Positions 44,839 through 52,320 of a stretch of 64,000 nucleotides of DNA are shown here, one piece after another. The stretch is from Pseudanabaena sp. ABRG5-3 (lineage in GTDB: Bacteria; Cyanobacteriota; Cyanobacteriia; Pseudanabaenales; Pseudanabaenaceae): assembly GCF_003967015.1 (NCBI RefSeq), contig NZ_AP017560.1:1798001-1862000 (forward strand). The letters run 5' to 3'. The notes beneath the pieces are model-generated. The model saw nothing but the letters and a program-made list of their open reading frames with translations. It made no database searches and was not told where the DNA came from. The translations under genes were made by a program, and so were the position numbers. Each line of letters begins with the position of its first letter. The first letter of the stretch is position 1.

Positions 44839-46416
44839 TTATACTACCCCCCATGCAACAGGTGGAAGCTGTACTTGAGCAGCTAATTTGGAACTAGAAA
44901 CCCTTACGAGTGAGTTGCTTAACCACAAGAACATAGACCGAAAGTCTAACCCGTTGAGTAACATGGGAGGATTTGAAGATATCTGTCTCAATATCTCCAT
45001 ATCTGCATCTCGCACCCCAACTGAAAAGAAGCTGATCCTGTTAGTAGACTCAGCTTCTTGTAATCGCCGTGCTGCTTGCTCCCAGTTGTCAGTTGGTTGA
45101 CCGTCAGTAATCATAAATATCCACGGACGGTAGTAATTAACTCCATTTTCCCTATAAATTTTCTTACGACCTTCAATCAGTTCTAAACTCAATTCAATTG
45201 CTGTACCCATAGCAGTTGCCCCACCCGCTTCTATATCAGGTGTTACAAAATGGCTAGCTAGCGTAAAATCTTGAGCAAGTGTCACACCATCACTGAATGT
45301 GACAACAGCAACCTCAACACGCTGAGTAGCTAAGCTATCCACCTGTAGAGTTTCCTTAAAGGTATTTAGCCCCTGTTTTAGAGCATTGATAGGTTCTCCA
45401 GACATAGACCCTGATTTATCTATTAACAGAATAATTGGACAGCGTGGTTCAGGATTTGCTGCAAACTCAATAGATTCGAGGGCAAAACTTCGTTGGCTTC
45501 TACTTTTTCTACTTTCAAGCAAAGCTTGATTGGATTCATTTTTACCATTTTCATGACGAATCTGGACATATTCTACTCTGAAGCCACTTAGCAATTTCAA
45601 TTCCCCTGATTGAATCAAAGAATTGATTCTTTCAAAACCTTCCTCCGAACCTTGTAAAGTTAGAATCACGCTACCTTTTTCAATCCTTTGCAGTGTTAAA
45701 GTTGCATCGCCAGAAAGCTGCTGCAAATGCTTCACAATTGTCTCTGCCATTGGCTTGTTTATATCGTCAATAGTCGCACTTAGAACGATAACCCATTTGA
45801 CGGATGATACAGATTCAGGAGCTTTCGCTATTAGCTTGACATGTTTCTTGATAACAGGTGTAAATTCTTCTGGAATATTTCCTAACTCAATCGCATTTTT
45901 GCCGAACTCAAAAGCATCCTCAATACTTCTGCCAGCACCTATAGCATCATAAAATCCAGTTGAAAACTTTATGGCAGCTTGATCTCCAATTGCCTGTTTC
46001 ATACCAATTACATAATTGATATGCCGAGAAATCTCCTCAGCTTGTACCTCTGAGTAGCAAGCATTTAAAATGACACATTCAACTTGATTGGAGAAAAGCT
46101 TAAATAAATTTGCTAATGGTTCTGCCTTAACTAATTGAAGATAACCAACTAAATCTTCTAATAAAATTCCATCATGTCCTGCTCCATGACCACAGAAGTG
46201 AACAAATTGCGGTTCCTCGTCTAATAAAGCACGCCGTAGATCTTCTATTCTCACTGCCAAGCGCTTCTCTAAAGCAAACTGATCCCGCCTCTTAGAACGC
46301 CGCAATCCCTCATCAATCTCGCGCATTTCTTGGTCAAGTCGTAGGGGCGAGGTTTTCTTTGGATTTGCAGATAGGATAAGAATTTTTTGAGGCATTGCTC
46401 CAACTTGAATAGCCAT
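44839..46416 (-). CDS. CHAT protease-like/TRADD-N-like/vWA fusion protein
   Basis: 525 residues from ATG 46416 (AAGG nine bases before it); ATG at 46446 and 46395 are alternatives. Residues 10-200: CHAT (caspase-like) domain with His77 in HFCGHGAG and Cys120 in ILNACYSE as the likely dyad, opening ILILSANPKKT. Residues about 207-285 (WVIVLSATIDDINKP, LQQLSGDATLTLQRIEKGSV) resemble the bacterial TRADD-N-type domain as I recall it. Residues about 327-500: von Willebrand A domain with complete MIDAS (Asp333-x-Ser-Gly-Ser, Thr401, Asp438 in TDGQPTD). The combination suggests a conflict or cell-death signalling protein. It stands alone next to a mobile-element region. Confidence 0.85.
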   Translation of the reverse strand: MAIQVGAMPQKILILSANPKKTSPLRLDQEMREIDEGLRRSKRRDQFALEKRLAVRIEDLRRALLDEEPQFVHFCGHGAGHDGILLEDLVGYLQLVKAEPLANLFKLFSNQVECVILNACYSEVQAEEISRHINYVIGMKQAIGDQAAIKFSTGFYDAIGAGRSIEDAFEFGKNAIELGNIPEEFTPVIKKHVKLIAKAPESVSSVKWVIVLSATIDDINKPMAETIVKHLQQLSGDATLTLQRIEKGSVILTLQGSEEGFERINSLIQSGELKLLSGFRVEYVQIRHENGKNESNQALLESRKSRSQRSFALESIEFAANPEPRCPIILLIDKSGSMSGEPINALKQGLNTFKETLQVDSLATQRVEVAVVTFSDGVTLAQDFTLASHFVTPDIEAGGATAMGTAIELSLELIEGRKKIYRENGVNYYRPWIFMITDGQPTDNWEQAARRLQEAESTNRISFFSVGVRDADMEILRQISSNPPMLLNGLDFRSMFLWLSNSLVRVSSSKLAAQVQLPPVAWGVV

Positions 46417-46446
46417 AACAGATAACCTTAAATTGCTGTAGCTCAA

Positions 46447-46905
46447 GAAGCATAAATTAATAGCTCATCCACTATGGTATAAACATCAAATTACATTCAA
46501 CCTAATGCGAAACTATATATAGCCTGTTGAGGAAAAGTGTAGTACATTATGCCTCTAACAAATAGACTGTGGGTAATATTTTAGCTGTATCCCACAAAAC
46601 CTCAACAAGCTGTATTTTGTTGGATAAATTTTAAACCACGAGATTTTAAAAATTGCTTTCCATCAATTTTATCTCTATCGATATCTTGCCTTCATCCCAG
46701 AGTACAAATTTTTACAATTTGCAGTACCCACCTCAATTTATTCTCAATCACTACTAAAATCAAACTTAGTTATTGACTAACTTTATGAGGTACTTATTGC
46801 TTTTACTGAAAATTTAAAGAGTGATCGCATTAAATTTATTCAAACTCAATCAATAGTGATATTTTTCTATAACTCGATGGAAATAAATCTTAACTCACCA
46901 AGTTA
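46447..46905. other. Non-coding stretch upstream of CHAT gene, containing a MITE-like element
   Basis: AT-rich, no ORF. It holds the promoter region of the CHAT gene at its left side, a MITE-like element at 46520-46612, and the TA target at the left border of the IS630 copy. Nothing else recognised. Confidence 0.6.
46520..46612. mobile_element. MITE-like element related to IS630 ends
   Basis: 93 bases flanked by TA on both sides (46518-46519 and 46613-46614). Left end tagcctgttgagg and right end (reverse strand) cagcttgttgagg match each other and the ends of the full IS630 copy nearby; the left end also shares gtagtaca a few bases inside, as that IS does. No coding capacity, so it would depend on a transposase in trans. 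Confidence 0.65.
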
Positions 46906-47933
46906 CAGTCCGTTGAGGGATTAAGTAGTACAGTAACAACACTTAGTAAACCAATTTTTGAAGAAATCTTTTTCTAACAAGTAAGGGAAAACGTTGATTA
47001 AATGCTGAAGTAGTTTTTGAGACTGAGGTCTAAGCAATCTAATAAAATATTTGAGAACCGACCACATCATCTCAATTGGATTAAAATCAGGAGAATAGGT
47101 GGGTAAGTACAAAATCTTAGCGCCTGTCTCTGTAATTGCTTTTGCGACCCCCTCAACTTTATGGCAGTTGAGGTTATCCATGATTATCCTATGTTCAGGA
47201 CGTAATTTAGGTACTAGGTCATCTTGGATAAAGGTGAGAAAATCTTCCCCTTTCATTGAACCCTGAATCTTTTTCAGGCAAACAATACCATCGACCGAAA
47301 TAGCCCCAATGACTGTGTATTTCTGACCTTTGTAAAAGGGACGATGACTGAATACTCTCTTGCCACACTCACTTCTTGCCACAGAGCGTTCCATTCCCTG
47401 CCATACTCCCGTTTCATCAATACAAATAAGATCTTCAGCTTTTACCCCCTGCAATGCTTCCCAAAATTCACATCTTTGCTGTTGTACTGCCTCACTTTTT
47501 ACCTTTTCATGGCGATAGGTCTTTTTTTTAGCGTGATGTTATGCCTCTGGAAAAATCGGCACATACTGCCCGTGGTCACTGATACTCCTGTTTGTTCTGC
47601 TACTTCCTCACAGTACTGCCATAGTGTCCAATCTGGATGCTCTGTCGCAATTTTGAGGATTTTCTCTCGATGGGCTTCGAGCGGACTTTTGATTTGACTC
47701 CCTAATGGTTTGTGGTTTAGTTCTCCTGTCTCTCGGTATTGATTCAGCAGTGTTTGCACTGTTTTTGTCGCGACTTGAAATTGCTTAGCTACTTCACGAA
47801 TCGATGTATTTCCTGCTTCGTAGGTTGCTACGATCTTTTGCCTAAGATCTAGTGAGTAAGGTGCCATTTTTTACTCTCTTTTTTGTTCTGCTATCCTATC
47901 TTATCTTGTACTACTCTTTCCCTCAATAGGCTG
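46906..47933 (-). mobile_element. IS630-family insertion sequence (1028 bp)
   Basis: Flanked by TA dinucleotides (46904-46905 and 47934-47935), the expected target duplication. Terminal inverted repeats: cagtccgttgaggg on the left and cagcctattgaggg on the right (reverse strand), both followed within eight bases by gtagtaca. It contains the frameshifted transposase and has inserted into the 3' end of the gene to its right. Confidence 0.9.
46921..47867 (-). CDS. IS630 transposase, two frames joined by -1 frameshift
   Basis: OrfA (47867-47499, 122 residues) gives the HTH part: MAPYSLDLRQKIVATYEAG, SIREVAKQFQVATKTVQTLL. OrfB (to 46921) gives the DDE catalytic part: CIDETGVWQ, IIMDNLNCHK and NPIEMMWS with Asp-Asp-Glu. 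Near the end of orfA an A8-G run (complement of 47521-47529) contains A-AAA-AAG, a classical -1 slippery heptamer; shifting there continues as KKKTYRHEKVKSEA in the orfB frame, matching the usual IS630 junction. About 315 residues when fused, so probably functional. Confidence 0.88.
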
Positions 47934-48209
47934 TATACCCTTCATCTCAACTGGAAACAATTTACGCTCAGAAGGGCGATCTTCATCCAATGCATGGATC
48001 AAATATTCACCAGTTTCTTGCTGTTCTTCAATATCTTCATCATCTATCCAAGACTGAATTAAATTAACCGCTTTAGCTTGCTTTTGCCTTAACAGAATAA
48101 AGCTTGTTAATAAATCCAACGTTACGTACTCAATCGAAATCCCCTTTTGATTGGCTTCCTGCAAAAGATATTGCTCAACTTCTGACGGTAGGTTAAGAGT
48201 TAGCGTCAT
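47901..48209 (-). CDS. Small antitoxin-like protein with C-terminus replaced by IS
   Basis: 102 residues. The N-terminal MTLTLNLPSEVEQYLLQEA with following SIEYVTLDLLTSFILL resembles ribbon-helix-helix antitoxin-type openings common in cyanobacteria. The last about 11 residues (IEGKSSTR end) are encoded by the terminal repeat of the IS, whose border is at 47933, so the native end is lost after LFPVEMKG. No toxin partner is adjacent. Possibly still functional since the loss is small. Confidence 0.65.
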   Translation of the reverse strand: MTLTLNLPSEVEQYLLQEANQKGISIEYVTLDLLTSFILLRQKQAKAVNLIQSWIDDEDIEEQQETGEYLIHALDEDRPSERKLFPVEMKGIQPIEGKSSTR

Positions 48210-48394
48210 GGATTTTCTTGAGTGTGTTCACTAAGTACTTTAACATTATTAAAAATTCAAAAAGCGACTTCCCATTTAAGTGCGGCGGCGCGATCGCTTT
48301 ACAGGACAATCATCGTTTCGTTTATTGCGTTTAATGTGTTAAACTTTGGGCAAAATTCAAGCAATCTAAAAACAAAACTATCTGAGGTTGTCCG

Positions 48395-48850
48395 ATGGTT
48401 GCCCTAACCGAGTCTCTACACATTCCCACCGAAGAAGAAACCGAAATTTCTAAAGAAAGCAGCCGTATTTTTGCTTCGCATATTAGCGATGGTGTCCGTC
48501 ATCTCAAAATCGTAGAAGCAGATGGCAGTGAAGAAACAGCCACAATCCCTGCGGCAGCCTATCGCCTATTTATAGACATTTTGACCGAGATGTCGCAGGG
48601 CAATGCCGTAACGATCATTCCCATCCATGCTGAACTAACCACCCAAGAAGCCGCAGATTTAATCAACGTCTCGCGTCCGTTCTTAATCAAACAACTAGAA
48701 GAAGGCGTAATTCCCTATCACAAAGTCGGAAAACATCGCCGAGTTCGTTTTACTGACTTAATGGAATACAAAACAAATATTGATGCCGCTAGAAACAAAG
48801 TTTTAGATGAGATTGTGGCAATATCTGAAGATTTAGGACTTTATGACTAG
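48395..48850 (+). CDS. HTH (excisionase-type) antitoxin of PIN toxin pair
   Basis: 151 residues. The C-terminal half holds a MerR/excisionase-like DNA-binding domain (LTTQEAADLINVSRPFLIKQLEEG, YHKVGKHRRVRFTDLMEYK). It overlaps the PIN-domain gene by eight bases, the usual antitoxin-first arrangement. It should bind its own promoter and neutralise the toxin. Confidence 0.85.
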   Translation: MVALTESLHIPTEEETEISKESSRIFASHISDGVRHLKIVEADGSEETATIPAAAYRLFIDILTEMSQGNAVTIIPIHAELTTQEAADLINVSRPFLIKQLEEGVIPYHKVGKHRRVRFTDLMEYKTNIDAARNKVLDEIVAISEDLGLYD

Positions 48851-49415
48851 CAAGTTTACAGTGATATACGATGCCTGTGTCCTTTATCCTAACTATCTTA
48901 GAGATATTCTCATTCAATTAGCGATCACCGATCTATTTAGAGCCAAATGGACTAACTTAATTCATGACGAATGGATTCGCAATCTTATCGAAAATCGTCC
49001 TGATTTAACAATGGAAAAGCTAAATCAAGTCAAAGATTTGATGAATAGCCAAGTTCGAGACAGTTTAGTTACGGATTTTGATCAACTAATTCCATCCTTA
49101 ACATTACCTGATCCTAACGATCGCCATATTCTGGCGGCAGCAATTGTGGCTGAAGCTGATATTATTGTCACCTTTAATTTAAAAGACTTTCCTGACGTGA
49201 ATATCAGTCAGTATGGAATCACCGCAAAGCATCCAGATGATTTTATTACCGATTTGCTTGGCTTAAATCCTTTCAAAGTTATAGCAGCAGTTGAAACTTG
49301 TCGGCAACGCTTAAAAAAGAAACCCAAAACTAGCAATGAATACTTAGAAATTTTGTTAAATCAGGGGCTACCACTCTCTATATCAATGCTAAAAGAACTC
49401 AAGGAAATGTTATGA
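48843..49415 (+). CDS. PIN-domain ribonuclease toxin
   Basis: 190 residues. PIN acidic residues in VIYDACVLYP, PDPNDRHILAAAIVAEAD and IVTFNLKDFPD. It is longer than typical VapC (about 130), with a C-terminal helical extension (VETCRQRLKKKPKTSNEYLE). Such toxins cut RNA. Translationally coupled to the HTH antitoxin. Confidence 0.87.
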   Translation: MTSKFTVIYDACVLYPNYLRDILIQLAITDLFRAKWTNLIHDEWIRNLIENRPDLTMEKLNQVKDLMNSQVRDSLVTDFDQLIPSLTLPDPNDRHILAAAIVAEADIIVTFNLKDFPDVNISQYGITAKHPDDFITDLLGLNPFKVIAAVETCRQRLKKKPKTSNEYLEILLNQGLPLSISMLKELKEML

Positions 49416-49501
49416 GATCAACCGATGCCGAACTGCGATCGCTACTAGTTAAAGTTAGTCCTTTTCTCAAAAATTGGATTGATGCCCCAACCAAACTTTA
49501 A
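49412..49501 (+). CDS. Short 29-codon frame coupled to the PIN gene
   Basis: ATG overlaps the PIN stop (ATGA). Encodes a 29-residue peptide beginning MRSTDAELRSLLVKVSPF. It could be a remnant of a longer third gene or a chance frame; there is no supporting motif. Confidence 0.25.
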   Translation: MRSTDAELRSLLVKVSPFLKNWIDAPTKL

Positions 49502-49513
49502 ACCAAATTAAAT

Positions 49514-50101
49514 TTAAGTACGGCGGCGCGATCGCGGACGGTTTCGTTCGGCTTTATCGCGTTCGTAATTGATTAGCCTGCCGTAATATTCATGTTTAGC
49601 GAGATTTAGCGATAGGAAAACATGCTCTCTGGCATTGCCGAAACCCTTGCGATTAAAGAAATTAATGGCGGGCGTATTCGCAGGATCGGTATCGACAAGC
49701 ATTAAACGTACATTATCTTCAATCATCCGTTCGATGATCTTATCGACTAGGCGATCAGCTACTCCTCGCCTTTGGAAATTGGGATTTACACCCAGCCAAG
49801 TGATATAGCCATATTTCCACGAAGCCTTATTAATGATTGTGCCGAGAATGAAGCCTGCAAGCTGATCGTCAATTTCGGCAACTAGGCAATATTCAGAATC
49901 AGTGTTATACATCCCGATTACCTCCCACTCGTCCCATGTGCGATAGAGGTATGGATATAAGTCACTGGTAAATAATTGCTCGCCTAAGTGGAAAATTGGC
50001 GCAATATCATCAATATTCATCTCGCGAATGTCAACACTATTACCTTCATGGCGATCGCGATCGCTATCTTTCTCAAGGGACTTATCGGGTAAATCATTCA
50101 T
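49514..50101 (-). CDS. GNAT-family N-acetyltransferase
   Basis: 195 residues from ATG 50101; the longer frame begins inside a hairpin repeat. RimI-like: VDIREMNIDDIAPIFHLGEQ, the acetyl-CoA loop LGVNPNFQRRGVADRLVDKI (Q/R-x-x-G-x-A type), and FFNRKGFGN. There is a charged N-terminal tail (EKDSDRDRHEG) and basic C-terminus (RNRPRSRRRT). It acetylates a protein or small molecule; target unknown. Confidence 0.88.
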   Translation of the reverse strand: MNDLPDKSLEKDSDRDRHEGNSVDIREMNIDDIAPIFHLGEQLFTSDLYPYLYRTWDEWEVIGMYNTDSEYCLVAEIDDQLAGFILGTIINKASWKYGYITWLGVNPNFQRRGVADRLVDKIIERMIEDNVRLMLVDTDPANTPAINFFNRKGFGNAREHVFLSLNLAKHEYYGRLINYERDKAERNRPRSRRRT

Positions 50102-50131
50102 ACGTTTAAGTTTTACTAGGTTGCATATATT

Positions 50132-50166
50132 TAGATAGTGGCGGCGCGAAGCGCCGCCACTATCTA
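50132..50166 (-). terminator. Hairpin between M23 peptidase and GNAT genes
   Basis: Perfect stem agatagtggcggcgc-gaa-gcgccgccactatct. The left-reading M23 gene ends at its edge. The core (ggcggcgc) is the same as in the large nested palindromes. Confidence 0.7.
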
Positions 50167-50838
50167 TTGGGTATTGTCCCATTGTAAATAAGTAGCTGGA
50201 TTGTAAACATAGTGAAAAGATTGGGCTGGCGCACAGGGATCGATCTTAATGGCAACACCTAACTCAAAATGTAAATGTCTGGTATCACTCCGTCCTGAAT
50301 TGCCCATGTAGCCAAGCGCTTGACCACGAGTGATTTTCTGCCCAACTTTTACTTGGATACTATCAGGATAAAGGTGAGCATAGCGGGTGAATAGCCCATT
50401 CGGATGCCGAATCACAATATGGTTTCCCCAATCACCGCCGCAGTCACGCTGTAAATTATTTGGCTCAAAGGAATTTGATTGAGGGCAGTCACGACGCACA
50501 TACATAACCGTGCCATCGGCGACCGATCGCACCAAAACCTCAGTAATTAACGGATTGCTATGAATAAAATCAATGCCTTCATGCTCTGCTAGTTGATAGT
50601 CCTTGCCTATAAATGGATCGATCGCGGTAAATTCTGTGGGTAAAGCCCAAGCTAAACTCAAGTTGCGATCGCTACGAACAGAAGCAACACGCTGTGTCGG
50701 CGGATATTTTTCGTGATCATTTTCCGAGTTTGGATGCGAATATTCCTTGGGGCAAACTTGAGCAAATATGGGATCTACATAAATATAGGCAAGAGAAATC
50801 ACAAAAACTGCTAATCTAAAACGCAAAAGAATTTTCAT
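50164..50838 (-). CDS. M23-family peptidoglycan endopeptidase
   Basis: 224 residues. Signal peptide (LRFRLAVFVISLAYIYVDPIFA), then an M23 (LytM-like) domain with zinc ligands: HEGIDFIHSNP (first His and Asp) and RHLHFELG (H-x-H). Cysteine pairs (RDCPQ, RDCGG) may form a disulfide. It cleaves peptide cross-links in the periplasm. Confidence 0.9.
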   Translation of the reverse strand: MKILLRFRLAVFVISLAYIYVDPIFAQVCPKEYSHPNSENDHEKYPPTQRVASVRSDRNLSLAWALPTEFTAIDPFIGKDYQLAEHEGIDFIHSNPLITEVLVRSVADGTVMYVRRDCPQSNSFEPNNLQRDCGGDWGNHIVIRHPNGLFTRYAHLYPDSIQVKVGQKITRGQALGYMGNSGRSDTRHLHFELGVAIKIDPCAPAQSFHYVYNPATYLQWDNTQ

Positions 50839-50994
50839 GCAAAGTAGTAAGGATCAAAAAAACTTACTGTAAATTTAGTGAAACTTGTTAAAAACCTTCT
50901 TTAGGTTTGCCTACACTCGATCATAAGTATTAAAATAAGTTACAGCTATCAAAAAATTGTTAACTAGTTCAGCAATCTTGGGTTTTTCAATTAC

Positions 50995-51642
50995 ATGAGT
51001 AAAGTTTACGATTGGTTTAACGATCGCCTTGAAGTCGGGGCGATCGCTGAGGACGTTACTAGTAAGTACGTTCCCCCCCATGTCAATATTTTTTATTGTT
51101 TAGGTGGCATCACCCTCACCTGCTTCCTAATCCAGTTCGCGACAGGTTTCGCGATGACCTTTTATTACAAGCCCTCAGTAACTGAAGCTTTTGATTCAGT
51201 CCGCTACATCATGACCGACGTTAACTTCGGTTGGTTGATTCGCTCAATCCACCGTTGGTCTGCAAGCATGATGGTCTTGATGATGATCTTGCACGTTTTC
51301 CGCGTGTACTTAACTGGTGGTTTCAAGAAACCCCGCGAATTGACTTGGGTTACTGGCGTAATCCTTGCCGTGATCACCGTTACCTTCGGCGTAACTGGCT
51401 ACTCCTTACCTTGGGATCAAGTTGGCTACTGGGCGGTAAAGATCGTATCTGGCGTACCTGAAGCAATTCCTGTAGTTGGTGGAACCTTAGTTGAACTACT
51501 TCGTGGTGGTCAAAGCGTTGGTCAAGCAACCCTTACCCGTTTCTACAGCTTGCACACCTTTGTATTGCCTTGGTTGATCGCTGTATTTATGCTTGCTCAC
51601 TTCTTGATGATTCGTAAGCAAGGTATTTCTGGTCCTTTGTAA
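50995..51642 (+). CDS. petB: Cytochrome b6
   Basis: 215 residues, highly conserved. Haem-binding histidines lie in the helix containing [21 protein letters not shown] and in [21 protein letters not shown]; Cys35 in [11 protein letters not shown] binds haem c-n covalently. Core of the cytochrome b6f complex, moving electrons from plastoquinol. Co-transcribed with petD, 82 bases downstream. Confidence 0.98.
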   Translation: MSKVYDWFNDRLEVGAIAEDVTSKYVPPHVNIFYCLGGITLTCFLIQFATGFAMTFYYKPSVTEAFDSVRYIMTDVNFGWLIRSIHRWSASMMVLMMILHVFRVYLTGGFKKPRELTWVTGVILAVITVTFGVTGYSLPWDQVGYWAVKIVSGVPEAIPVVGGTLVELLRGGQSVGQATLTRFYSLHTFVLPWLIAVFMLAHFLMIRKQGISGPL

Positions 51643-51724
51643 GGTTTGTTATCTTACAACCCAATTTAGGATTTTCGTATTAGATAATTTTAGAAAAAAT
51701 ACATTGCAATAGTAGAGCAATAAA

Positions 51725-52210
51725 ATGGCAAAGACTGAAAAGCTCCCCGATTTGAATGATCCAATCTTGCGTGCCAAGTTGGAAAAGAACATGGGTCACA
51801 ACTACTACGGCGAACCAGCTTGGCCGAATGACTTGTTGTACATGTTCCCCGTTGTAATCACTGGCACGATCGCTTTGATTACTGGTTTGGCAGTACTTGA
51901 CCCCACCTTGGTTGGCGAACCTGCTAATCCCTTCGCAACTCCTTTGGAAATTTTGCCAGAGTGGTTCTTGTATCCTGCATTCCAAATTTTGCGGATCGTC
52001 CCTAACAAGCTTTTGGGCGTACTGCTCCAAAGCTTGATTCCCGTTGGCTTGATCCTCATTCCCTTCATCGAGAATGTCAACAAGTTCCAAAATCCTTTCC
52101 GTCGTCCCGTAGCGATGGCAGTATTCCTATTTGGTACTGCTTTTACCCTTTACTTGGGTATCGGCTCCACCTTGCCTATTGACAAGTCTTTGACCTTGGG
52201 CTTGTTCTAA
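51725..52210 (+). CDS. petD: Cytochrome b6f subunit IV
   Basis: 161 residues, three membrane helices. It contributes the quinol-oxidising site with haem-b helix contacts. The usual PEWY motif reads PEWF here (residues 78-81: [14 protein letters not shown]). The rest is standard: [24 protein letters not shown]. Ends at a strong terminator. Confidence 0.98.
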   Translation: MAKTEKLPDLNDPILRAKLEKNMGHNYYGEPAWPNDLLYMFPVVITGTIALITGLAVLDPTLVGEPANPFATPLEILPEWFLYPAFQILRIVPNKLLGVLLQSLIPVGLILIPFIENVNKFQNPFRRPVAMAVFLFGTAFTLYLGIGSTLPIDKSLTLGLF

Positions 52211-52247
52211 TTGATTTAAGTAATTTGCAAAGCAAATTATTTGAAAA

Positions 52248-52286
52248 CAAAAAAGACTTCGAGCATTGCTCGAAGTCTTTTTTTAT
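52248..52286 (+). terminator. petBD terminator
   Basis: Perfect stem gacttcgagca-ttg-ctcgaagtc with flanking A and T runs, directly after petD. Confidence 0.93.
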
Positions 52287-52320
52287 TGGCGATCGCGCCT
52301 TTCTTTTTTATGATGTATCT

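Noticed and set aside
48222-48407. 61-codon plus-strand frame between the antitoxin-like gene and the HTH antitoxin
   Set aside because: Atypical composition, no motif, overlaps the next gene's start; more likely the promoter region.
49514-50182. Longer GNAT reading frame
   Set aside because: The extra N-terminal codons cross a perfect hairpin and the end of the M23 gene; ATG 50101 is better.
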